Shown piece after piece: positions 1 to 7,787 of a stretch of DNA of 25,107 nucleotides. A model generated the notes under the pieces. The model searched no databases and was not told the DNA's origin. It saw only the letters and a list, made by a program, of their open reading frames with translations. Source of the DNA: Cyanobacteria bacterium UBA2855 (GTDB lineage: Bacteria; Cyanobacteriota; Vampirovibrionia; Gastranaerophilales; Gastranaerophilaceae); assembly GCA_002350725.1 (NCBI GenBank), contig DEFJ01000015.1, positions 108,196-133,302 of the forward strand, in the 5' to 3' direction. Position 1 is the stretch's first letter; the number at the start of each line of letters is the position of its first letter. The translations under genes and the position numbers were made by a program.

Positions 1-69
1 TTATTGCAAACGGCGTAGCCTTTGTGGCGCGTAGCGACACTGTTCCTTTGCGTTTTTTCTTTTTCTTTC

Positions 70-116
70 GTCTGTTTCTTTTTCTTTTCATCGCAAGAAA
101 AGAAAAAGAAATAGAC
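70..116. repeat. Long inverted repeat (20-bp arms)
   Basis: Arms 70-89 (pyrimidine-rich) and 97-116 (purine-rich) are complementary over 20 bases with one mismatch that would be a G-U pair in RNA; the loop is 7 nt. The flanking 1-69 contains short G/C-rich words but no ORF I can support. It could be the terminator of a gene lying left of the window, or a small repeat element. The rest of 117-322 is AT-rich non-coding sequence, with a smaller inverted repeat ATGGG/CCCAT around 131-147, and presumably carries the promoter of the gene at 323, which I could not place with confidence. Confidence 0.6.
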
Positions 117-322
117 AAATTTAATGTAATAATGGGGATTGTACCCATTTTTACATAATATACATTATTGGTTGTGTTTTTAGGATAAAAATACATGATA
201 TTGTTTATTCTATGTATGTTAAGAAATCTTAATAATTTATTACATAAAATTAAAGTTTCCTTTTCAAACGCCGTAATACATGGTACAAGTTACGACTTTA
301 CGAAAGGACGGGATACAAACTT

Positions 323-1447
323 ATGGGTATGGCTGCATCACAAGCAAGATTATTGAGCATTACCGCTCGTCTTAGTGATAATGAACACTCCGGACAGGCT
401 GTTTCATATTCTAAGATTCGTCTTGCAGACCAAACAGAACAAGCCAACAGAGAATACCTTGATACTTTAAAGGCAACAAAGTTAACCGTTCTTACGGGAT
501 TTAACGGTTCTGAAGAAATCTATACAGATATTTCTTACGGACTTATTACAGGCTATAATACCGTAGCAAATGGCGCACAATACGTGGTAACAGATAAAAA
601 AGGACAAGTTCTTGTTACAAAAGAACAAGCCAAAGCCTTTGAAGCAGGTAACGGCGATTTTAATATGTTCCTTGCAAATCTTGGTTATTCACAATCAAAT
701 ATCACGATAAAAGCTGATGATGCGAGTGCATCAAACGCACAAAAGGCTCTTGCATACAAAGCAGTTCACGAGGCTTGGGACCAATACTTAACTTCAGTTG
801 GTTTGCATATCGGTGAAGACGAGGAACACGGACTTGACTTTGGTTATACATCATTCAGCAACGGACCTTTTGACGGCTATCCGACATACACTTATATGGG
901 TGTTACTAAAGCACTTAACTATGAGGGTGCAAATCAGGAACAACGAGATTTTTATGATTACGCCGTTTCATTAACAGAAAGCTATTACGGACAATCTGAT
1001 TCCGCAAAAGTTTTGAAGAATACTTCAGTACCTGATAACGTCGGATATGTAAATTATTTGAAAAATTTATTCCACAAAATGTCTTCTGCGGGATATTATA
1101 CAGAATTACAAGAAAACGAAACTTTAAAAGATAATACTTGGTTTGAAGGCGAATTAAGAGCCGGAAATCTTTTATTAGAACAGTTTTCTGTAGTTGAAAG
1201 AAAATTCAAATCAGTTTCAATTGATTCAGACCAATCTATTCAGGATGTTACTGATGAGAGAAAAATCGCTTTGGCAGAACAAGATTATAAAAATAAACTT
1301 GCAAAACTTGAAGCAAAAGATAACAAGTATGACTTAGAGTTGAAAAAACTCGATACCGAACACAATGCTTTGCAAACAGAATACAGCGTAATGAAAGATT
1401 TAATTAATAAAAATATTGATAATTCATACAAAACTTTCAGCGCATAA
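323..1447 (+). CDS. Conserved coiled-coil protein of Gastranaerophilales type, function unknown
   Basis: The 374-aa protein starts MGMAASQARLLSITARLSD. I recall this N-terminal signature from conserved hypothetical proteins of Melainabacteria and some other gut lineages; that is memory, not a search. There is no signal peptide or membrane segment. The middle (about residues 50-260) is Tyr/Asn/Gly-rich. The last 70 residues are highly charged and helical (KLAKLEAKDNKYDLELKKLD) and end in SYKTFSA, an organisation reminiscent of filament or secretion-substrate proteins such as flagellin or hook proteins, but I see no diagnostic domain. AAGGA at 304-308 lies 14 bases upstream of the ATG, a rather long spacing. 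A strong terminator follows, so it appears monocistronic. The function is not known to me. Confidence 0.85.
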   Translation: MGMAASQARLLSITARLSDNEHSGQAVSYSKIRLADQTEQANREYLDTLKATKLTVLTGFNGSEEIYTDISYGLITGYNTVANGAQYVVTDKKGQVLVTKEQAKAFEAGNGDFNMFLANLGYSQSNITIKADDASASNAQKALAYKAVHEAWDQYLTSVGLHIGEDEEHGLDFGYTSFSNGPFDGYPTYTYMGVTKALNYEGANQEQRDFYDYAVSLTESYYGQSDSAKVLKNTSVPDNVGYVNYLKNLFHKMSSAGYYTELQENETLKDNTWFEGELRAGNLLLEQFSVVERKFKSVSIDSDQSIQDVTDERKIALAEQDYKNKLAKLEAKDNKYDLELKKLDTEHNALQTEYSVMKDLINKNIDNSYKTFSA

Positions 1448-1514
1448 AAGAATTAACCGATTCCTTATAATTTAATTTTCCTTATTAAAAAATTTTTCGT
1501 AACTTTTCCCCTAT

Positions 1515-1542
1515 ACCGCTTTCAAAGCGGTTTTTTCTTTTT
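1515..1542 (+). terminator. Rho-independent terminator
   Basis: The stem ACCGCTT (1515-1521) pairs with AAGCGGT (1525-1531) around a 3-nt loop and is followed directly by a T run. It lies about 70 bases after the stop codon of the coiled-coil protein and before the convergent minus-strand gene. Confidence 0.9.
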
Positions 1543-1561
1543 TAAAAAACAGATTTTAAAA

Positions 1562-1963
1562 TTACCCTTGAATATCTAATTTCTTGCCAAGATTAGGGTT
1601 ATTATTTTTAATCTCAATTGCTTGCTGTTTGATTGCTCTTGCTTGATTTGCAACATTATAATCCTGTTCTGACGGATCTGCCGGTGCCATTGCCGAATTA
1701 ATAACAATATTTGCATGTTCAATTGTGCGTTGAGGATTGTTTTGGTCCAATGTAGGCATCTTAATCGGTACATGCCCGCCAACAGGAATGCCATCGGCAT
1801 TTCTTTCTATAACAATATCTCCTGCAAACGAGCCTCCGGCACGCTTATGGGCAAGCTCGTGAGCATAAATTTCATTATAATTCTTATCAATCAACGCTTG
1901 ACGTTGCTGCCTCAAATAATTTGCTATACTGTTATTGTTCACACTATACAAACTCACATTCAT
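1562..1963 (-). CDS. Putative metalloprotease, SprA-related / CJM1_0395 family
   Basis: The 133-aa protein has the hallmark of the PF12118-type family: EIYAHELAHKRAGGSFAGD, containing an HExxH zinc-binding motif (H35-E-L-A-H39), followed by a conserved V-G-G-H-V-P-I strand and the A-P-A-(D/E)-P-S-x-Q-D segment (about residues 93-101). No signal peptide is evident. The ATG at 1963 is preferred over the upstream in-frame start at 2020 because AGGAGTG lies 8 bases before it. It sits 65 bases downstream of the repeat protein on the same strand and may be cotranscribed with it. Catalytic activity is inferred from the motif only; family members are mostly uncharacterised. Confidence 0.85.
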   Translation of the reverse strand: MNVSLYSVNNNSIANYLRQQRQALIDKNYNEIYAHELAHKRAGGSFAGDIVIERNADGIPVGGHVPIKMPTLDQNNPQRTIEHANIVINSAMAPADPSEQDYNVANQARAIKQQAIEIKNNNPNLGKKLDIQG

Positions 1964-2028
1964 CTCTACACACTCCTGCAATGTACGCTTTATTATACTA
2001 CATAAGTAGCAAGAACGCAAGCCTTTTG

Positions 2029-2739
2029 TTAAGATACTTTAATAGCGGAAAATGAGTTATTATTTTTATACAAATTATCGATTAATTTTGCAATATTTTG
2101 TTTCGGTAGACTGTATAATGTTTTAGGAGAAATAAATTGCTTAGTAGTTGATTTCTTTTCACAATACGGTTTTGATATATTGTTTTTTGGCTCATATGTA
2201 TATGTTGTTTTTATTCTTGTAGCTCCGGTTATTTCATATGTTGATACTGAAGCAATTACAGAGGAATTTCTCTTATAATTTACGCATTTTACAAGCTCTC
2301 TTGTTTTAGGGTTAAATTCTTTTATTAAAGCAATTGATAATCCGTCAGGTCTGTATATTGTAAGGCGGCTTATATTTTGTGTTTCCAAATCATAATTATA
2401 CGTAGCACTCAATATAGACGAATTTTTTATATTGTAATTATAAGTTTTTAATTTTTTACCGGTTTTAGGTTCGTATTCGGTTTCAGATTTTATGATTGAA
2501 AAATTTGTAATCTTACATAAATCTCCGTTTGAATATTCTTCAACAGATTTAATTTTATTAGGTTTAAAATAATCAAATATTATTATTTTTAAAACAACAT
2601 GAGCTTGATTATATTCAATAATTTTATGAAGGGTTTTGCCGTCTTTACGATAAATCAATTCCTTTTCCGTTTCTTGTTTCTCGTGTTTGAGCGTCGGTAA
2701 AAGTTTATTTTTGGCAATACTCAAAAAATTTTTTATCAT
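2029..2739 (-). CDS. DUF2963-like repeat protein
   Basis: The 236-aa protein carries spaced imperfect repeats of the type Y/F-x-P-K-T-(G/R)-K/E-L ... Y-x-P-D-G. Examples are YEPKTGKKLKTYNYN, YNYDLETQNISRLTIYRPDG and FNPKTRELVKCVNYK. They resemble the beta-hairpin repeats called DUF2963, which I know from phytoplasma proteins; the match is by eye. There is no clear signal peptide, although the first 15 residues could form an amphipathic helix. The start at 2739 is chosen because GGAGG lies 5 bases upstream; the ATG at 2757 has no ribosome-binding site. It precedes the putative metalloprotease on the same strand. Its role is unknown, and protein-protein binding is a guess. Confidence 0.75.
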   Translation of the reverse strand: MIKNFLSIAKNKLLPTLKHEKQETEKELIYRKDGKTLHKIIEYNQAHVVLKIIIFDYFKPNKIKSVEEYSNGDLCKITNFSIIKSETEYEPKTGKKLKTYNYNIKNSSILSATYNYDLETQNISRLTIYRPDGLSIALIKEFNPKTRELVKCVNYKRNSSVIASVSTYEITGATRIKTTYTYEPKNNISKPYCEKKSTTKQFISPKTLYSLPKQNIAKLIDNLYKNNNSFSAIKVS

Positions 2740-2833
2740 AAAACCTCCAAAATTCATTACAAAAAAATTAAATAAAAAACGATTTTAAAAAGATATTAGA
2801 CAGTTAGGGAGTTTATAGAAAATATAAAATTTG

Positions 2834-2861
2834 TTTTCAAGATTTACTTTTGTGGTAACAT
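2834..2861 (+). promoter_or_regulatory. Extended -10 promoter for ribE, probably leaderless
   Basis: TG-G-TAACAT (TG at 2853-2854, hexamer 2856-2861) is followed by exactly six bases and the ribE ATG, which would place transcription start at or next to the start codon. TTTTCA (2834-2839) sits 16 bases upstream as a weak -35. There is no Shine-Dalgarno sequence, and I found no FMN riboswitch in the 110-base upstream gap. Confidence 0.5.
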
Positions 2862-2867
2862 AAAACT

Positions 2868-3512
2868 ATGTTTACTGGTATAATTGAAGAAGTTGGTACT
2901 GTTTCGGAGTTTAAAAAACTTTCAAACGGGGCAAAGCTCAAAATAAAATGTAAAACTATCCTTGAAGATATAAATATTGGTGACAGCATTTCGATAAACG
3001 GCTGCTGTCAAACTGTTACGGATATTTTTTCTGATGAATTCGCCGTCGACGTAAGTGACGAAACTCTCAGAATTACAACTTTTAAAAATTTAAAAAATGC
3101 AGATTCGGTAAATCTTGAAAGAGCTTTAACTCCTACATCAAGAATGGGCGGACATATTGTTCAAGGACATGTTGACGGTACAGGAAAATTTATCTCTGCT
3201 GAAAAAAAATCTGAATTTTATGATATGACTTTTGAAATTACGGACGACTTGAACAGATATATTGTGAAAAAAGGTTCAATCTCTATAAACGGTATCAGCC
3301 TTACGGTTGCAAATATAAATAATAATCAAATTGCGGTTGCGGTAATTCCACATACATATCAAAATACTACAATGAATCTATTAAAACCAAATGATATTGT
3401 AAATATTGAAACAGATGTTTTAGGAAGATACGTTGAAAAATTTTTATCCTCAAGAGATAATAACAGTAGCAATTTAACAGAAGATTTTCTAAAAGAAAAC
3501 GGGTTTATATAA
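2868..3512 (+). CDS. ribE: Riboflavin synthase, alpha subunit
   Basis: This enzyme converts two 6,7-dimethyl-8-ribityllumazine molecules into riboflavin plus a pyrimidinedione in the cytosol. The 214-aa length and the tandem lumazine-binding folds are typical. The N-terminus is MFTGIIEEVGTV. The first barrel has SISINGCCQTVT and the second KGSISINGISLTV. They are linked by the conserved GGHIVQGHVDGTG segment. It opens a plus-strand run with ribBA one base downstream, so the two are almost certainly cotranscribed and translationally coupled. ribD and ribH are not in the window. The start lacks a Shine-Dalgarno sequence and directly follows a -10-like hexamer. The gene is called ribC in some organisms. 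Confidence 0.97.
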   Translation: MFTGIIEEVGTVSEFKKLSNGAKLKIKCKTILEDINIGDSISINGCCQTVTDIFSDEFAVDVSDETLRITTFKNLKNADSVNLERALTPTSRMGGHIVQGHVDGTGKFISAEKKSEFYDMTFEITDDLNRYIVKKGSISINGISLTVANINNNQIAVAVIPHTYQNTTMNLLKPNDIVNIETDVLGRYVEKFLSSRDNNSSNLTEDFLKENGFI

Positions 3513-3513
3513 T

Positions 3514-4722
3514 ATGGAAGATTTTAAATTTGACAGCATAGAAGAAGCAATTGAAGACTATAAACAAGGGAAAATGCTTATAGTCGCAGATGATGAAGAT
3601 AGAGAAAATGAAGGCGATATTATATGTTCAGGGCAGATGGTTACGCCTGATGTTATAAATTTTCTTGCAAGAGAAGCCGGCGGACTTGTTTGTCTTGCAA
3701 TATCAGGCGAAATAGCCGAAAAACTTGATTTGCCGCAAATGGTTGAACAAAACAGCGAATCTATGAAAACGGCATTCACTGTTAGTATTGATGCCGCTGA
3801 AAAATATGGGGTTACAACAGGTATTTCAGCATATGATAGAGCAAAGACAATAGAAGTAGCACTCGCTCCTGATGCAGTCCCTTCCGATTTAAGGCGTCCG
3901 GGACATTTGTTTCCGTGTGTTGCAAGAAAAGGCGGAGTGCTTCAAAGAACAGGTCATACCGAAGCTGTTGTAGATTTAGCAAGGTTATGCGGGCATGTTC
4001 CGGCAGGAGTTATGTGCGAAGTTATGACAAAAGACGGACATATGGCGCGTCGTGATTATTTAAGAAAATTTGCTGATGAACACGGGATTAAATTTATAAC
4101 AGTATCAGAACTCATTGCATACAGGTTAAAATCTGAAAAACTAATCTCTCGTGAAGCAGAGGCAGATTTACCTACAAAATACGGCCATTTTAAAATATAC
4201 GGCTATGTCAATAAATTAACGAAAGAAGAACATGTCGCTTTAGTAAAAGACGACGGCAGCGACAAAATTCCATTAGTTAGAGTACACAGTGAGTGCTTGA
4301 CAGGAGATATATTCCATAGTTTGAAATGCGATTGTAATTCCCAATTACATGGAGCTCTCAGAATGATTGAAAAATACGGAAAAGGTGCTGTCGTATATAT
4401 GAGAGGTCACGAAGGCAGAGGAATAGGTATTGTTAATAAAATAAAAGCATACAAACTGCAAGAACAAGGACAGGATACTATTCAGGCAAATATTTCTCTC
4501 GGTTTTAAGCCTGATTTAAGGGATTATGGCGTTGGTGCACAGATTATTCGTGATTTAGGATATGAAACTTTTAACCTGATTACAAATAATCCTAAAAAAA
4601 TCATCGGTTTGAACGGTTACGGTTTAAAAATTAATGATATAATAAAAGTGGAGTCAGAAGTGACAGAATATAACAAGCACTATCTTGACACCAAGAGAGA
4701 GAAAATGCACCATACTTTGTAA
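3514..4722 (+). CDS. ribBA: Bifunctional 3,4-dihydroxy-2-butanone-4-phosphate synthase / GTP cyclohydrolase II
   Basis: This 402-aa enzyme supplies both precursors of riboflavin: DHBP from ribulose 5-phosphate and the pyrimidine from GTP. The RibB half (about 1-205) shows DDEDRENEGDI (26-36), TTGISAYDRAKT and RTGHTEAVVDLARL (145-158). The RibA half (about 207-395) shows RVHSECLTGDIFHSLKCDC with zinc cysteines C261, C272 and C274, and the catalytic MRGHEGRGIGIVNK loop (296-309). All key motifs are present in both halves, so both activities should be intact. It starts one base after the ribE stop codon with no clear ribosome-binding site, consistent with translational coupling. The GNAT gene follows after 20 bases. 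Confidence 0.97.
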   Translation: MEDFKFDSIEEAIEDYKQGKMLIVADDEDRENEGDIICSGQMVTPDVINFLAREAGGLVCLAISGEIAEKLDLPQMVEQNSESMKTAFTVSIDAAEKYGVTTGISAYDRAKTIEVALAPDAVPSDLRRPGHLFPCVARKGGVLQRTGHTEAVVDLARLCGHVPAGVMCEVMTKDGHMARRDYLRKFADEHGIKFITVSELIAYRLKSEKLISREAEADLPTKYGHFKIYGYVNKLTKEEHVALVKDDGSDKIPLVRVHSECLTGDIFHSLKCDCNSQLHGALRMIEKYGKGAVVYMRGHEGRGIGIVNKIKAYKLQEQGQDTIQANISLGFKPDLRDYGVGAQIIRDLGYETFNLITNNPKKIIGLNGYGLKINDIIKVESEVTEYNKHYLDTKREKMHHTL

Positions 4723-4742
4723 CCCTAAATGAAGGAAATTTT

Positions 4743-5729
4743 ATGACAACATTTTTTGAAGCAAGATTAATAGATAAAGATGATTATACTGCTTTTGAGC
4801 CGATTTATAATGATTTTAAGGATTGCGCAGTTGATGAATATAAATTTGAGCTGCCGCCTATAGGTTATAGAGATTTTATCAATGCGATTGAAAAAGATTT
4901 GATAAAATGTATTGTTTTATTTGAAAATTCTATACCAACAGCATTTTTAATATATACAACATCAATTTCAGAGGCTGTTGAGCTAAATATCATACATTCT
5001 CACAGAATGGAAAATTTTCCTGAAAGGAGCAGGTATTTAATCAAGGAGTTTGTTCGTCTGACAAGAGAAGAACGTTATGATAAAGTTGTATGCTACCCGA
5101 TGTTGGGCAGCCAAAAAGATTTAATAAATGAGGTGGCGCTATTTGGGTTTAAATTTATCGGAATTGTTGTTTTAAGATTTATGATGTTTGGAACTTCGTC
5201 AAGAGAAATTCTGGAAGCGGAAGAAGTCCCATCTTTACCGGAAGGTTACAGCTTGTCTGAGTGGAAAGATGAATATTACGGATACGCTGTCGATATAATT
5301 AGGGAAGCCTTTGATAACAGTGCGGATGCTCTTTTTGATCCAAGATTTAAAACCGATAGGGGAGTAAGAGATATTCTTACAAAAGTTACGGAAAATGTAT
5401 ATGCCGAATTTCTTCCTCAAGCATCATCAATACTAATGTATGAAGAAGAACCTGTTGGTTTATGTTTGATGAATTTAACAGGAGGCAGTATTGCAAATAT
5501 TCCGTTATTTGGTATTAAAAGAGAACATCAGGGTAAGGGGTTAGCAAAACATCTTTTACAAAAATCAGTAAGAAAATTGATAGATATGGCAGATAAAGGC
5601 GAAAGACCTATCACCGAAGTTAATACAACAACGGAAACTAACAATTTTCAAGCGTTAAATATGTATCGAAATATTGGATTTAAAGAGGATTATAACTACC
5701 CTCAAGCATATTTACCGATGAAAAAATAA
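4743..5729 (+). CDS. GNAT-family N-acetyltransferase (tandem GNAT)
   Basis: The 328-aa protein is about twice the length of a single GNAT fold. The C-terminal half is clearly catalytic-type: acetyl-CoA-binding motif A is IKREHQGKGLAKHLLQKS (about 258-275), followed by the V-N-T-T-T-E-T-N-N-F-Q-A-L-N-M-Y-R-N-I-G-F motif that ends GNAT domains. The N-terminal half has a GNAT-like length and strand pattern but no visible motif A, so it is probably degenerate, as in MshD-like tandem GNATs. AAGGAA precedes the ATG at good spacing. It lies between ribBA and thrC in a run with gaps of 1, 20 and 28 bases. The acceptor substrate is not predictable. Confidence 0.88.
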   Translation: MTTFFEARLIDKDDYTAFEPIYNDFKDCAVDEYKFELPPIGYRDFINAIEKDLIKCIVLFENSIPTAFLIYTTSISEAVELNIIHSHRMENFPERSRYLIKEFVRLTREERYDKVVCYPMLGSQKDLINEVALFGFKFIGIVVLRFMMFGTSSREILEAEEVPSLPEGYSLSEWKDEYYGYAVDIIREAFDNSADALFDPRFKTDRGVRDILTKVTENVYAEFLPQASSILMYEEEPVGLCLMNLTGGSIANIPLFGIKREHQGKGLAKHLLQKSVRKLIDMADKGERPITEVNTTTETNNFQALNMYRNIGFKEDYNYPQAYLPMKK

Positions 5730-5757
5730 TTTTACAAAAGAGAAAAGGGAAGTATAA

Positions 5758-6810
5758 ATGTACTATCAAGGATTAATAAACAAATATAGAGAGTATTTAC
5801 CGGTTAATGAAAATACTCCTGTTGTAACGCTTAATGAAGGTAATACACCGTTAATAAAAGCAGAAAATCTTGCTAAAAAAATCGGATTGGATGCTGAAAT
5901 TTATTTAAAATTTGAAGGATGTAATCCGACGGGAAGCTTTAAAGACCGCGGAATGACAATGGCTGTTACAAAAGCAAAAGAAGCAGGTTCGGGCGCAATA
6001 ATATGTGCTTCAACCGGCAATACTTCCGCATCTGCTGCAGCATACGGGGCAAGAGCAGGCTTAAAAACATTTGTATTAATTCCTGACGGATATATAGCTT
6101 TAGGTAAATTATCACAAGCCATGATGTACGGAGCTGAAATTATTGCAATTCAGGGTAATTTTGATGAAGCTTTGGATTTTGTCAGAAAAATTTCCGATAA
6201 TTATCCTATAACTCTTGTAAATTCAGTAAATCCATATAGAATTGAAGGTCAAAAAACCGGTGCATTTGAAGTTTGTGAAGCGTTAGGTGACGCTCCTGAT
6301 TATCACTTTATACCTGTTGGAAACGCAGGAAATATCACTGCATACTGGAAAGGTTATAAAGAATTTTATCAATGCGGTAAAATCACAAAAACACCTAAAA
6401 TGATGGGATTTGAGGCAGAAGGTGCTGCTGCAATCGTAAAAGGAGAAAGAATTTTGCATCCTGAAACTATTGCAACTGCGATACGTATCGGAAACCCTGC
6501 AAGTTGGGAGAAAGCTGTTGCCGCACGTGATGAAAGTAACGGTATGATTAATTATGTAACAGATGATGAAATTTTATACGCATATAAATTACTTGCTTCA
6601 AGCGAGGGTGTTTTAGCCGAACCTGCAAGTGCCGCATCTGTTGCAGGATTAATAAAGGTAAAAGATAAAGTTCAAGCGGGTTCAAAAGTTGTCTGCGTAC
6701 TGACAGGTAACGGTTTAAAAGATCCTGACAACGCTATTAAGCATTCTAATTGTGATGTTAAAAAGACACCTGCAGATATGAATGAAATCTTAAAGGCAAT
6801 GAATATATAA
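5758..6810 (+). CDS. thrC: Threonine synthase
   Basis: This PLP enzyme converts O-phosphohomoserine to threonine. The 350-aa length fits the short form found in Bacillus and similar bacteria. GCNPTGSFKDRGMT (54-67) contains the PLP lysine K62. Substrate- and PLP-binding signatures STGNTSASAAAYGARAG and PVGNAGNITAYWKGY are present, and the C-terminal region contains TGNGLKDPDNA. An AAGGGAAG ribosome-binding site precedes the ATG. It is the last gene of the ribE-ribBA-GNAT-thrC run; no other threonine-pathway gene is nearby. The 167 bases after it contain a short palindrome (CAATTATTAATTG, 6816-6828) but no clear terminator. Confidence 0.96.
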   Translation: MYYQGLINKYREYLPVNENTPVVTLNEGNTPLIKAENLAKKIGLDAEIYLKFEGCNPTGSFKDRGMTMAVTKAKEAGSGAIICASTGNTSASAAAYGARAGLKTFVLIPDGYIALGKLSQAMMYGAEIIAIQGNFDEALDFVRKISDNYPITLVNSVNPYRIEGQKTGAFEVCEALGDAPDYHFIPVGNAGNITAYWKGYKEFYQCGKITKTPKMMGFEAEGAAAIVKGERILHPETIATAIRIGNPASWEKAVAARDESNGMINYVTDDEILYAYKLLASSEGVLAEPASAASVAGLIKVKDKVQAGSKVVCVLTGNGLKDPDNAIKHSNCDVKKTPADMNEILKAMNI

Positions 6811-6913
6811 TTTTACAATTATTAATTGCTAATCCCAATTTAAATAAAAAAAAGTCCATAATATCCCAATTCGCATATAAAACGTAAATTAAGGTGTTTA
6901 TTTTTGTTTTTGT

Positions 6914-6946
6914 GCAATTGCGTGCAAATACTTTTTATATTATTAT
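6914..6946 (+). promoter_or_regulatory. Promoter with overlapping palindromic operator candidate
   Basis: TTGCGT (6918-6923) and TATTAT (6941-6946) are separated by 17 bases and lie upstream of the flavoprotein gene at 6978. The -35 overlaps two palindromes, GCAATTGC (6914-6921) and TTGCGTGCAA (6918-6927), and GTGCAA occurs twice as a direct repeat. This is a plausible repressor-binding site, but no cognate regulator is adjacent. Confidence 0.5.
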
Positions 6947-6977
6947 TTAAAAACAGACTATATAGGAGTATATTTTT

Positions 6978-7640
6978 ATGAAAAAAGTTATGGTTTTGAA
7001 TTGTAGTCCGAGAAAGAATTTTAACACTGCAAAAATGCTTAAAGAGGCACAAAGAGGCGCAGAATCAGTTGGTGCAGATGTAGAATATATTAATCTCTAT
7101 GAGTACAATTTTAAAGGCTGTATGAGTTGCTTTGCATGCCAGAGAAAAGGCAGCACAACAGATGGAATTTGTGCAATAAGAGATGATTTGAAACCGATAC
7201 TTGAAAAATGTATGAGTGCCGATGCAATATTTATCGGAACACCTGTTTATTTTTCATACCCGACAGGAGTTTTCAGATGTTTTATAGAACGTCTTATGTT
7301 TCCGAACCATACTTATATGATTGACAGAGAACACGGTGGTCTAAAAAGACGTATGGATAAAATTATTCCAACGGGTGTTGTTTTTACAATGAATTGTCCT
7401 GAAGAAATGGCAAAAAATATTAATTATCCTACAATTCTTGAGGAAAACGTTAAAGGATTAAATCATATTATGGGTTATGCTGAAAGCGTTTATGCGTATG
7501 ATACAACTCAATTTGCCGATTTTTCAAAATACAATTGCGACCTTTTTGACCCAAATCATAAAAAAGAAGTACAAGAAAACCAATTTCCAAAAGATTTAGA
7601 AGCAGCATTTGAATTAGGTAAAAAATTAGCACAAATGTAG
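6978..7640 (+). CDS. NAD(P)H-dependent FMN reductase / flavodoxin-like oxidoreductase
   Basis: The 220-aa protein has a flavodoxin-like fold. The FMN phosphate loop is NCSPRKNFNTAKML (8-21). A Cys cluster GCMSCFACQRKG (C48, C51, C54) follows the second strand, and GTPVYFSYPTGVFRCFIERL is the flavin-side loop seen in the NADPH-dependent FMN reductase/NADPH-quinone reductase family. The three-Cys segment is common in iron-sulfur flavoprotein relatives but could equally be redox-active thiols. TAGGAG precedes the ATG. The gene has its own promoter and is monocistronic; an array of 60-bp repeats begins immediately after its stop codon. The substrate is unknown. A second protein of the same family lies at 10046-10684. 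Confidence 0.88.
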   Translation: MKKVMVLNCSPRKNFNTAKMLKEAQRGAESVGADVEYINLYEYNFKGCMSCFACQRKGSTTDGICAIRDDLKPILEKCMSADAIFIGTPVYFSYPTGVFRCFIERLMFPNHTYMIDREHGGLKRRMDKIIPTGVVFTMNCPEEMAKNINYPTILEENVKGLNHIMGYAESVYAYDTTQFADFSKYNCDLFDPNHKKEVQENQFPKDLEAAFELGKKLAQM

Positions 7641-7777
7641 TGGCTGAGCCACTGCAATCGTTACCAACAGTATTAGGTGCGAACAGTGGACTTGGTGAAA
7701 TGGCTGAGTCACTGCAATCATTACCAACAGTATTAGGTGCGAACAGTGGACTTGGTGAAATGGCTGAGCCACTGCAA
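7641..7777 (+). repeat. 60-bp tandem repeat array, copy 1 (2.3 units)
   Basis: Two full 60-base units (7641-7700, 7701-7760) differ at two positions; a 17-base partial unit (7761-7777) follows. Each unit starts with the palindrome TGGCT-G-AGCCA (second unit slightly altered) and is exactly 20 codons long. It is open in the frame that reads AEPLQSLPTVLGANSGLGE. A GTG at 7640 could start a 63-aa ORF through the array (7640-7831), but it has no ribosome-binding site and I do not call it a gene. A diverged copy of the same array lies at 11125-11260. Confidence 0.9.
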
Positions 7778-7787
7778 AAAATCATTT

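Noticed and set aside
1..69. Possible gene end at the left border
   Set aside because: There is no frame with recognisable protein sequence; too short to support.
2758..2867. FMN riboswitch upstream of ribE
   Set aside because: The gap is 110 bases, A/T-rich and lacks the conserved aptamer segments I would expect. A covariance search would settle it.
7641..7777. Possible CRISPR array
   Set aside because: There are only 2.3 contiguous 60-bp units without spacers, and no cas genes.
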